Assembly (NCBI GenBank): GCA_017591395.1
Contig: WEDG01008727.1
Span: forward strand, 62,001 to 126,000
Direction of reading: 5' to 3'
Source of the DNA: Schistocephalus solidus
Taxonomy: Eukaryota > Platyhelminthes > Cestoda > Diphyllobothriidea > Diphyllobothriidae
DNA: 64,000 bases
The translations under genes and the position numbers were made by a program. Below, piece after piece: positions 44,656 through 56,080 of this stretch (positions are counted from its first letter, which is position 1; every line of letters begins with the position of its first letter). The notes under the pieces are model-generated. The model saw only the letters and a list, made by a program, of their open reading frames with translations, ran no database searches and was not told the origin of the DNA.

Positions 44656-47600
44656 TGCCCCTAGTGTAACTGAATACATGCACAATGCCGAAATTTACGA
44701 ATGATTGATAATCACCCGCAAACCAGCATCAACACATGTACCAAAGCTTTGAACTTATAATGAACAACCTCAAGCAAACTTAATTCGTCAGGTGATAGCG
44801 TTAGCATACGATTCTATGTATATTAGGACAGCAATTGTTTCATCAAATTTCTTTAAAGCTTTTTTTGTTATTGGATTGAAATAAGTTTCAGATCGTCTTT
44901 AAAATACCCACCAATATTTCATGATTTTCACTGGTTTCAATCGAATAACAAAACATTTGAGATCCTGTCATATACATATCAAAATATTCAAAATAAGATA
45001 TTTCTTAAAAGCACTTACCAAAGCAGTTAGCTAATGAATATTATTTCTAACAGAGCTGACCGGTTACGTCATGTTTGTAGAATCACCCAAACTTTAAAAC
45101 TCATTGCCGAGAAAATTGAACGTTCCCAACAAAATTCAATCATAAATATGCCTAAGATTATTTTTAAAACGTTTCTTTATAACAGATCCCTTAAAAACGC
45201 GTTAGTTGGTGACGAATATATTCGCATTTTACCCTTTTTTAAAGGTTGGATCAAGGTGAAAAGGCTGACGTTTTGTTGGTTTCGTGACTTCCTTCAAAAT
45301 ACGTGATATATTTTCGATTGAAAATGGAGCGTTTTTCCTACATTCTTTTACTTTCATGCTCCGTTCTATGACTGCAGGTACACAACAGTGTATTTAAATA
45401 TATACTTAAATTTTGCAAAATTACTAATCTCCTGTCTATTGCGCTTCCAAATTCTGGAATAGCCGAAACTATGATATACAAAAAGGTTCACTTTGGGTCG
45501 TTTCATGTGCAAAATGTCGAAATTCACGAAAGATTTATAATTGCTTGCAAACCAGCACTAACGCAAATCCAAAGGCTTTGAAATACTAATAAATAACTCA
45601 ATAGGAATGCAAAACCTAAAGAAAATATGAAAATTAATATTTCTTCTTTTAGATATGCCAAATTTTTAAAAAGGTGGCCTAGGTCTCAGACGTTATAAAT
45701 CGATGTAACTGTGACTAATTAATTTAAATAGAATTATCGCCTAATATCATAAACATACAATTTTGTGTATGTTAAGAGAACTTTCCATGCGCTAAGTTTC
45801 TTCATTTGGATTTTTTATTTTGAAATACAAAGAGTATCAGATCGTCCTTGAAATACCAGCGAGTATTTCAAGATTTTTTCTGTGTTCTCAAGCGCTTGGC
45901 CATAATTTTAGATTCTGTCCTATGTCTTCATCATTACCTTCAAAATAAGATATTTATTACAAGTGTTTACCAAAGTGGCAAGCATTTGGATCTTCGTTCT
46001 GCTGTAGATGGCCGTTTAAGCCATATTGTTGAATCCTTTCAAACAGGAAAACTAATTGCAGGCAAAAATGAACGTCCACAACAAAAGTTTGCATTTAAGC
46101 TGACCACGATCAATAAGGAAGCTGCCTATAATAAGGTACCTCGTTATAAAGTGCTTGAAGTTGATAATTCACTGTCGAATATCCGCGTAAGTTATTTTTA
46201 TAAAAGTTTAATCAAGATAAAATGTGGAATTTCAACCTGTTTCTTGACTTTCTTGATACTAAGTAATTCATTTTCTACCGAATATTAAAGAACTCACTTT
46301 TGGCTTTATATTGGAACGGTTTCCGCCATAGCTTTTTATTTAAGTGCCCATTCTAAGATTTAAACTACACACCAGAGTGCCCAAATATATATTATGATTT
46401 TGAAAAACCTGGTAATTTTCTGCCTATTGTTTATTTAAATTCCAGATTAGCAGAAAGTAAATTATAAAAAAGTACCTTATAACATGCTTTCAATTTAAAA
46501 TAGCCTTTATTCATATTAATCTTTAAGGCTACCTGTACGTATCTTGTAATCGTTCCGCGTTGTCACCGTATTATAATAAAACTTACTGGCAAACAAGTTT
46601 ATTCTTCTATTTTGTGGCAAAAAAACGTCACAAATGTGCAAAATTTAATTTATCACGCTGAATTATTTGCTTGCTTTTAAAAAACAATGCGATTCCTCCC
46701 ACTTGCCATCACCGGATTTTCAGTGATTTAAGATCAAATATGCGGCTAGCAGAAGATGTTTATTTGAAAACTTTTTTCCTCATATTAATTTTAGATTATA
46801 GCCCAATACAAAAAAATTATGAACTTTTTCTTTGATATTAAATAGCATAGGGAATTTCTTTAATGTCAGGCAAACTTGGATTTCACCCTTATCTTGTCTG
46901 TTTTCCTTAAATATTCTGTAGTAAACATGCAGAATTTGTTAGCCAAAGGCATTCTGAGCCTCACCCCCACTCAACAATTACAAATAACAATACTAACTGT
47001 GCGCGTAGCTTCTCACTCAAATTTTCAGAAAACATTGCATGAGTTATGTCACTTACTGTATCTTATCGTATGCTTTCTATTTTATATGCGCGTTTCTGTA
47101 ATCCATCTATAGAATATTGTGTACTTTTTTGTTAATGGTCTTCAGTTTTGTCGTAGTAAAGCATACACACTGGAAAACAAGTTTATTTCTGCGTTTGGTG
47201 GCAAAAAAAAACGTCAGCAGTTTGCATTCAATAATTTAAATAGATAATTTAAATAAATAAATTTAAATAAGTTTTACAAATAATTTTGAGAGCTTAATTT
47301 CTTGCTTGTTTTGGTCCATGATGTGGTTCCTTACATTTGCCTTCACTTGATTTTAATTGAATTAAGATCAAAATCTACGGTTGCATAAGGGGTTTTTTGA
47401 AACCTTTCTTGTTTACATTACTTTGCTTTTATAGCGCAATGCACAAAAACTATGGTCAGATGTTCAGTAACCTCTGATTTCACCTAAATTTTGCCTGTTT
47501 TTCGTCAATATATAAGATTTAACATACAGTGTTCTCTAGAAAAAGGCTTTCTCAGCATCAAAGCTACTCGAAAATCCAAGATAACAAGACCAAATTTACG

Positions 47601-47660
47601 CTTAACTACTCAATCAAATTTCTATAACACTGCATGAGATTGCCTGTATATTGTTGAGTT
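44656..47660 (+). repeat. Family D repeat, three head-to-tail units
   Basis: Unit 1 (44656-45480) lacks its 3' half. Unit 2 (45495-47075) is near complete at about 1.6 kb, from GCAAAATGTCGAAATTCACG to the CATGAGTTATGTCACTTACT end. Unit 3 (47120-47660) is a 3' half. All are in plus orientation and directly successive, as expected of a tandem satellite with deletions. Shared landmarks are AAGATATTTCTTAAA-like at 44995 and 45943, AGATGGCCGTTTAAGCCAT at 46005 and TTTCACC-TAA-T-TTGCCTG near 46890 and 47480. Confidence 0.75.
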
Positions 47661-48814
47661 ACATCAACCCAAACATACCTTTAAATAATTGGCAGTATGC
47701 CTCTTTACAGTTGATAGCTGATCTCTTGTGAACCTTCCGATTGGCTGACCGAATTTTGTCTGAAGATAGACATGGTGGATTCCTTCTAACACTTACCTCA
47801 TTGTTTTCCTCGGCTGACTGGGCAAAAATGTTTAAATCATTTGAACATTGTTCACTTAAACGATTCAAAGGATTATTTATCGCAAATTTGTAAAATGTAT
47901 GGAGCAGTTGGCTTGTATGCCTTTTTATTCATTAACATCGGTTGGTGCACTAATTTCGAGCAGTTGAATTTCCAACCAACTAAAACTAAATTCACTTCAG
48001 TGTTTCTCAGCGACGGCTATGTTGTCTTTTTCCTTTAGGTAAAGAGGTACAGATAATACAATCAATTCGTTCTCTTCAGCACATTAAAAGGTATTGCGTT
48101 GTCGTGCAAAATCTTCAAAAATAAAGAACATCAGTCACTGTAGTAAACTTTATATATTAAATGTTTTTACACACAGATAAAAGGGTAAAATCAACCCGAT
48201 CAATATACAGAGACGAAGACTTATGAACCATACGATGACAAAGAGTTTTGAGGTCAATCCGATATTTCGTATTCGGTATTTTTGTGATGGGTTTGCTTAA
48301 CTGATAGAAAGCAAAAAGGTTTTCTTCTTTTAAACAAAATTAAAGCTAATACCCTTCAATGTGCAGTCCATTATAATCTCATTTATTTAGCCTTAACTGT
48401 GAGACAGCAGAATTCACCTGAAGCAAACATTAAACAAATTCTGGGTCTGAATTTGTCATGGATTGTGATTGCTTAAATAACTGTGAATAACTACGATACG
48501 TGTCGTATAAGAGTAGCTCTGTTGCTTTAAGCTAAATGCTATTTGCTTTAAAGTAATTTGGAACCAAATTATATACTGATAGCCTTGATTCAACTTAAGA
48601 CATACCATAAATATCATTATGTATTAAGCAGGGGACTGTAGGCCAAGGACTTTCAATACATTTTAAACCACTGTGTTGTGGTCAGCCATGTAAACTAGTA
48701 TAAAATAGTATACATGATAGTGTGCACCTCACCGAGCTGCTTAATGAATATTTATGTTCTGTTGTGTCCTGGAGCTCACTTTAGAGTCTTCGCAGGCAGT
48801 CGTATAGCGACATG
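47661..48814. other. Non-genic stretch
   Basis: No element was recognised. A strong-looking splice donor (GAGGTAAGTG) occurs on the minus strand near 47800, but no matching acceptor or coding homology was found. Confidence 0.35.
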
Positions 48815-49230
48815 TAACGAATGTTGGTAATGTGGAACTGACAAAGACAAGGATGACCGGAATGGCCCTATCTAGTTTAATCGTTGTTAACAGCAATTTA
48901 TACACAATCCACCTTATCAACATATGCAACACGTCGCTATGCCACCGTCTGCGAAGTCTCTAAAGTGAGCTTCAGGGCACAATGGAAATTACATGTTTCT
49001 TGAGCAGATCGGTAAGCCACACACTATCATCATATTCCCGATCGCAACCGACAAAACAACGAGCCAGGGGCTCATTGGTAGAGTGTTCAACTCAATAACC
49101 GAAATTCGCGGGTTTGAATCCCAGGTGCTCCACACTTGGGATTGGTATGACTGGCTGATGACGGCTAATAAGCCAGAAATGACCATCTCGGTCTCCCTTA
49201 TCTTTGTCGGTTCCACTTTATCAGTAAGCA
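48815..49230 (+). mobile_element. SINE cluster, copies 11-13
   Basis: A minus-strand body fragment (48815-48915, with GACCGGAATGGCCCTATCT) is followed by a plus-strand tail (48945-49030, AAGTGAGCTTCAGGGCACAA). That is joined directly to a plus-strand head and body (49050-49225: GAGCCAGGGGCTCATTGG, CGCGGGTTTGAATCCCAGG as B-box, ATGACTGGCTGATGACGG, AATAAGCCAGAAATGACC). It is another tail-to-head junction. Confidence 0.7.
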
Positions 49231-51290
49231 TATAAAAAGAAATATACTAGTATAACCGTTATTTTTCTCTCGGCTACTTTAGTTTTAACAGCCCGTGTTT
49301 TTCAGCTTCACTTTAAACAAATTAAAAATGAAGCTTGCGAATAAGTTATAGAAGGAGGTCGAATAGGCCAACTGAACATTATGCAACAGGTGCTTACAGA
49401 GATTTTATGAATTGCTTGTAATTATTTAAGAGATTGTGAAGACCCTTAATCCGAAAAGTAGCGTACCCGCAAGTAACATGTTTACTTTAACTGCTTTGTT
49501 TTCTGTTTCTTTTTGCTGGAGGAGATAAGGACCCAAATTGTAGTTTTACCCGGAACGACAAGTTACCACAAAACGTCTCTTCCTTTTTCTAGCAAAACGT
49601 CCCGAATTTCATCGACTTGGGCAATGTGCGCATGGTGAGGTTAAGAATGCAACATCCTGTGCGACCGTTTTAGCTTATGCCCCCCTTGAAACGTGAATAC
49701 TGAGGTGGAGGTTTATTCATTTTAAAATTAGTAGCTTTTCGAGGTTTTACTTAATGTTATTCATTTTTGATCAGCATTTAGTCCATAGTTTGCAGTAAGT
49801 GGTCAAGATGCACGTGCCTTAGGTTCTTATGATAGGCGTTTGAGCAAAAAACAGAGCTATGACAAACGAAGCCTCGTTTTTTCTCATTTCTACTCAATCC
49901 TTTCCCTTAATGGAAAATTTTAAAGAAAATAGCACGGAAAACTATTCATATGAGTAAATTTTCCTCATGACCTCGGTCAAAAAAGCAACCAAGTTTTCAA
50001 GAAACGTTCTCTTTCCGGAACATCTGCCGAAAGTTTTTCGTCCTGGTCTATTATTCTAACTCTATCAACTTCGCGCTGTATTTTATCTGCTTTTTTAAAT
50101 GTTACAAAAGGCCATTTTGTGAAGGTTATAAATAGGATAGGGGTGCTTGCTTTTATGTCAGGCCGAATTTTTGAAATGCGCCTGATAACCTTCCCGTGTA
50201 AATGCGAGCTCTTTAGAATGCCTTTCAGTAAAATTACGTTGATGGTAGATAAGCATCGTAGTGGTAAAGGGCATGTAAAAGGGAGATTGAAAAAAGGGCA
50301 TCGCAACAACATTCACAGCACCAAATACTCCCGGTAGGCGAGAGCGTCACCGACCAAAGAGAAGCTGCTTCTAGTTGAAGAAGATGCTGAATGCTGGTGA
50401 AACCAGTACCGGAAATCTGTCCGCAGACATCTCACTTCGATTTATCTTTACCGTGGCACGCGGCTCTAGGTGATTCGACGGTAACGGTAGGTTATGTACA
50501 GCACCAAGAATACCAGAAACCCCAGGCTTGTGTAATAGGGGACTGGTGGTAATAGGATTTTACGGGAGGGCATTACCGCGGGTAATATAAGGTTATGCGT
50601 TCCTTACAAAATTGCATGTGTTGTTCTTTCTGCTCTTAGAAGTTACGAAGTCCATAGTGCACATTTTTTGTAAAGGCTCCAAGAATTTAATAGCCATAGT
50701 GGATAGCAGCTTGAAAGCCCTGGGATGACTTCATTGCCGGTTTCACCCACACAAACTTCGGTAGAATCCTGTTGTTTCGACATCGGTGAACAAATGATAA
50801 TTGTTCTGGCGTGAAACATTCACCAATCGCACACTTTTCCATTGTCAAACATAAAACAAAACACAAGCAAACATGGCTTTATTGGTGTTAACATAAACTA
50901 CCGTTACCGGTAGAATTTAAAGTCCAACTTTCCAAACGTTTCGGCTCTAGCAGGTCTGTTGCAATGATCTAGGTGGCAAACTCTTGACTTGATAGTAGAG
51001 CGTCTTGCCTTATGCGGCATGATTTGTCCATTTCAGTTCATCCTCCGGGTTTTTTCAAACTTGGGTTGGTGTACAGCGCACAGAAAATGATGATTAACTG
51101 TGGTGTTTCCATTTCAGTGTTTAAGGATTTGTTAAGTACTTTTTTGACTTCTGTTTGACTGTCCCTTTAGAAGCACCTGTGAGGTTCTACTCTCAACTTA
51201 AACCTCAATAGCAAACCATCCGCATTCTACGTCTGAATTAGATTTATTGGTGAATGGGCCCTCCACCTGAATGAATATCATTACAGGGCC
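49231..51290. other. Non-genic stretch
   Basis: No recognisable element. The minus-strand frame 49977-50312 (111 codons) has no domain that I know. Confidence 0.4.
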
Positions 51291-51294
51291 ACAC

Positions 51295-53197
51295 GTCCAT
51301 TTTCTCTACTGGAAAAACAGTGTGTGACCTAACTCATGCAAAGTTGTGAAATTTTCGAATCCTTTATAATAAGTCACAAACCGGCAACCAGGCATGTATC
51401 AAACCTTCGAAACAATAAGGAACAACCCTATGCGAATATGAAACCTTAAGGAAAGGGTAAGGGTAATTTTTGCCTTGGTTTGGAATGCCATATATTTAAA
51501 AAAGGTGACCTTTCAAAAACGTGGTAAATCATGGTCACCGTGACTAATGAATTTAAATAGAATTTTCAGTTGAAATCGTAAGCAAACCATGCTGTACATT
51601 GGTAATTTCTTAAAGGTGCAACAGGCAACAGCAGACATCTGTTTCACGGTTGTTACCGATCATCAGTACGCCATATGCCTTATTCAGGGAGCTATATATA
51701 GAAGTCATATGATCAGCAACAACCGTGAAATACATATCTGCGTCTTGTCTGTGGTAGCCTTAGCAACATACTAATGCATTCTATGTGTCATGTATCCTTT
51801 TATACAATGTTCGCTATCGCCATTTGCAAGCTGGCTGGTGGACAGAATGAGATTCTAACCACACCCATGAGATTCACGCGCTTAGTTGACTTCTTAACCA
51901 TGCTGCGTTTATTAAGAGAACTTTCCTTTCCTCAAATTTTAATTGATATTTTTGATATTGGATTACAACAGGTGTCAGATCTTCATTGAATCACCGGTAA
52001 TCATTTCACAACTTTCCTTGTTTTAAAGTGATTGGCTATAAATATAGATTCTCCTTCTATATGTTTATCAAAACCTTCGAAATAAGATATTTCTTAAAAG
52101 TATCTATGGAAGTACTCAGATTTTTTGGATATTCTTTCTAATTTAGATGGCCGTTTGTGTGATACTTGCAGATTCACCCAAACATGAAAACTTATTACAG
52201 ATAAACATGAACGTTCACAACAAACGTTGGCAATAAACACATCTACAAGTAATTTAGAAACTGTTAAAAATAAAATTCCTCATTAAAAATCTGTTTTATT
52301 AGATCTTCCTCTGACGAATATATTCGCACTTCACCTTTTTTAAGGTTAAGTCAAGGTCAAAATGTGAAAGTTTTGACTTTTTTGCCATCCCTGAAAGTAA
52401 GTGATACATTTTCTGCCGAAAATGAAGAAATCGCCTTTCGCTTTATATTGTAGTGCTTTTTCCATTATTTGTTTTTACTTAAATGCCCTGTTCTTAGATT
52501 GCAAATGCCAAACAGAGTGGCCAAATATGTACTAAGATTTTGCAAAAAATGCAAGTCTTCTGTCCATTGTGTTCCTAAATCTCGGCTTAGTAGAAACTGT
52601 ATTATGCATAAATTATCTTATTGCATGCTTCCATTTAACCATGATTTGTTCTAGGCGTCCATCTCCGCAGTTTTGTTATGTATTTTGTTTATGGTACCTA
52701 TTTTTGGATTAGTAACAAATACTGATAAACAAGGCTCTTACTGCGTTTTTTAGCAAACACGTCAGACATTTTCATAAAATAATTTTTAAAACTGAATTCC
52801 TTTCTGGTTTCCGGAAAAAAATTCGATTTCTACATTTGCATTCATTTGAATTTCATTTAATTTAGATCATATTTTCCGGTTACAGAAGTGGTTTATTTGA
52901 AGCTTTTATTGGTTATATTATATTAATGTACAACACACAAAAAAAATAGGTTTTTATTTTGTGGTATTAAATTGCATAATAAATTTCTTCAATACCCGAC
53001 AACCTCCACTTTCGCCCAAATCCTGCCTGTTTTCCTTCAACATATAAAATTTTAAATGCAGTGTTCTTTGGGAAAAAGGCTTTCTCTGCATCAAATCTAC
53101 TCGAAAAACCAAGATAGCACGACCAAGTATACGCTAAACAGCTCACTTAATTTTTTAACACATTACATGAGCTAGGTCATCTACTGTATGCCTTTTC
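51295..53197 (+). repeat. Family D repeat, full-length unit with insertion
   Basis: It starts at ACTCATGCAAAGTTGTGAAA and ends at CATGAGCTAGGTCATCTACT. Internal landmarks in family order: AAGATATTTCTTAAA at 52084, TTAGATGGCCGTTTGTGTGA at 52144, AAGTGATACATTTTCTGCCG at 52396, CGCTTTATATTG at 52439 and TCTGCATCAAATCTACTCGA at 53086. A segment at about 51595-51890 has no counterpart in other units and contains an imperfect palindrome. Confidence 0.75.
51595..51890. repeat. Palindrome-containing insertion in family D
   Basis: TGTTTCACGGTTGTTACCGA near 51640 is mirrored by CAGCAACAACCGTGAAATAC near 51715, with further matching flanks (GCAACAGC-AGACATCTG against CAGATATGTA and CAGACAAGACGC when reversed). 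The arms surround about 40 bp with a TATATA core. Only this family D unit has it. A small non-autonomous foldback element is possible. No target-site duplication was defined. Confidence 0.45.
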
Positions 53198-54825
53198 AGA
53201 CCGGGAGGGATGATTGAATGCGAAGCATCTAGACCCGATCTGGTGTTTAAGCAGTTTATTTGGCCATTTGCCATCTCCGCTGGTTATTTGCGCAGTTCTG
53301 ACGTCCGGCAGACCTTTTCCTAGGGAGTTCACTTAACCGCAAAAACTTCTAGACAGTTATTTGGTCTACATTTTGTGGATGCAGAACGTACTCCGAGGGG
53401 AATTGTTTTGAATAATTTAGTAAACAATTTTCCAGTGGGGTTCGATTCTATTTGGAGATTTCAGCTGAAACTCCTAACCTTCTATAGCCTGTTTGCTTGG
53501 TTTTCACACAGGAAGACTGGACATTATTTTTATACAGATTCTCAAACGGGATACCTCCTTCTCTTTACACCGCAAAACGCGGCAATTAATAGTTCAGTCT
53601 CAACCTAATCTGATCTTCAGTGGCCGTGTAAATTAGCATTAGGCACATACTTCGACACAGCTCAACAGCATTGTAACACCAACGTACGAATGGGAAAACC
53701 GTTTATGCACAAGTTTTACGCTATGTTTTCTTGATATTGCATCAGTTTTTGATTAACAGGCCTTTTCCGTCTTGGAAATCAGGTGATGAACCTAACGCTG
53801 AATTGGTAACTTCACTTTCCACATGACCTACCTCCCGCGTGCTACGCGTACCTATTTGCGGAACTTAAAATATGTAACTTCTCCTCGTGAACCACCGTTC
53901 ATCAAAAATTATTGCTGATAACTGTTTCAATAACTGTCCATAAAAAGCCCAATTTTTGTCCAGTTTTCCAATGCCTATCAGAACATTTACAAAAACTTTT
54001 TAATTCTCGGGAAGGACGTGAAAAAGTTTCCTTGGGAATTGTCTTGCGTTTGCCAAGGTTTGTTACTGGATGTTTCACATTGTTTGCGCAATAAAAATGA
54101 AGGGAAATATTTCGCTAGGATGGCTGATAAACTAAGAACCAACTTGCATTTTCACACTTTTCTACTGCTTCAATCTGACATCGCGTGCGTGGTATCTCTG
54201 AAAAGAATTTTGCATGCCCCTAGTATCAAACAAGCTCATATCAATAAAATAGTTAATCAAATGATCTTTGTGTTTTACACTTCTATAATAGTGTCATTAA
54301 ACTTCGAAATAAAAGATGCTATAAGTTCTCAGGTAGACTTCTTAAAGTTTCCCTTAGTTATCTTTTTACAGCCGTAATATTCCCTTTTGTCAAGCGCGGC
54401 CTTTCATAAAGTCGAAAGGAAATAGGATTCAGCTTTTCCAGTGGAGAAGAACATAGGAAAATATGCACACTACCTAAGCAATTGTTTGTTGCAGATTTAG
54501 TTCTACGATTGATCTTAGGATGGTTGTGGTTATTAAGTATGCTTTGGCCAACTTTTCGTAAGTAAACAGACCACCGCTGTCGTTTCCTTTGAAGGCACCC
54601 CATTAAAACACTATTTGTGTTCCTTTAGCTAGACGTTGTGTTAGCACGCCATACAGCTCCTCTGTGTAACAAAGGGAAATTATTACCCCCCTTCACCGTC
54701 GCCATTAACGTTTTCTTTGCAGCCGATGGTTATTTTCGTTTGCTGCCTACAGCTTTTTCCAAATTTTTTACTCACCTGCATTACATTTTGTTTCAAACTA
54801 AGCTTTTACTAATACTTTCAAAGAG
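53198..54825. other. Non-genic stretch
   Basis: No supported feature. Plus frames at 53375-53608 and 54018-54377 show no domain. Confidence 0.4.
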
Positions 54826-54858
54826 ATAGAGAGAGAGAGCAAGGGGTAGAGAGAGAGG
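54826..54858 (+). repeat. Short (GA)n microsatellite
   Basis: An interrupted GA tract with an AAGGGGTA insertion. Confidence 0.85.
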
Positions 54859-55129
54859 CGTATTCCGACCTCGCAGTCAGATTACGTAGGGCCAAATTTT
54901 ACATTTTTACGGACGGGAAGCGAACATCTCATGCAAAGAGGGCGGAAAGCGATTGTTTACACAAAAGATGTCGCCTGTTTTGTGCTGGCGGCTGCTTATG
55001 CAAAAGCGTTTTTCCACACTAGCTTCGTAATACGATGTAAGCGTCCGTTGTCCTCTAAATGAATTTAACGTTACCGTAAGATTATAAAGTGACCTGAAAA
55101 GTCAACAAAAGACTGCTCAGAGGGCTCCC
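54859..55129. other. Non-genic spacer
   Basis: Nothing recognised. Confidence 0.4.
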
Positions 55130-56080
55130 GGATACTTTTCATATCTTCTCACACCTTTGAGGGAGAAAACTTATTCTAGGCCCGAAACTTAAGAAGTTTG
55201 TTTGAAGAATTTACTCAACTTTGGTGCATACATTTCACTGAGAAATTACGCAGAACAGGGTGGAAGCTGGAGGTATTATACTAGAAAACACACGGAGAAC
55301 GCTGAGGGACCCACCGCTGAGCCGAACACCTCGCACCTCCATCGGGCAAGTTCAGCGAAACGTACGTGTCTGGACTTTTAGCTCGTATCTGTGCTGTAGA
55401 GTATGTTAAATAATTACGTAGTTTATGACATCTTCTTTTTAAAGTATCCCAAATTTTCATTCTAAAAGATACTTAATAGTTGACAAGCGTATAAAATATG
55501 TTTTAAGTATTTTCCACTGGAAAACAAAAATGCCAACTCTTTTCAAGTTCTACTGCTCTTTATACGCTTTTTTATCAGTTAGTTAAATATTTATTCATTC
55601 ACTGAAACGCAAAACCTCGCAGAGCTCGATATAAATTAACGCATATGGTTCTGTCTGAGCTTCTGTTTGGACTACTGAGCCTTATAGATTTTTTTATCGA
55701 TTAGCTTCATATTAATAAATTCACTGGAAAAAAATGCGTCTCAGGGATTTAAAGAAATCAATGCGTGTGGTTCTGTTCCCCGAGAGTTTTGTGTTACTAA
55801 GACTTTACAACAGGGAACGTCACACGCACAGCTGTTTCACACGTCTTTTCTGAGCTAACTACTATGTTGAAACAGTACACCTAAGCTGGAAGTTGTATAA
55901 TAATGCATTTAAAGTTCATTACTTTCCCAAATTCCTTTACGCTCTGACTTTAAATAAAGCTAAGAGTTTTCTTTTCGTAAACGCTTCCTAGTATTCACTT
56001 TTGCGCTGCTTGACAGAAAAGTTAACATGTTAACCAAAGTCTACAAATATTTTTTTCAAAGGATTTACTCCAAATTTGTG
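55130..56080 (-). repeat. Dispersed repeat family B, copy 2
   Basis: The reverse complement of the block at 6740-7530, with the same landmark order: GAGCTAAAAGTCCAGACACG (55363-55382 reversed), the GAGGTGTTCGGCTC motif, GGGGAACAGAACCACACGC near 55775 and GTGAAACAGCTGTGCG near 55830. An internal segment of about 122 bp is tandemly doubled here (55552-55673 and 55674-55795), whereas copy 1 has one. The copies share no open frame. Confidence 0.65.

Noticed and set aside
47780..47900. A possible host exon on the minus strand ending at a strong donor (GAGGTAAGTG)
   Set aside because: The upstream open frame is short, no pyrimidine-rich acceptor is visible, and neither the peptide (SNDLNIFAQSAEENNE) nor its neighbours resemble a known domain.
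49977..50312. A 111-codon minus-strand frame as a gene
   Set aside because: It has an even composition but no recognisable domain, no repeat of the frame elsewhere and no exon-intron signals, so I could not support it.
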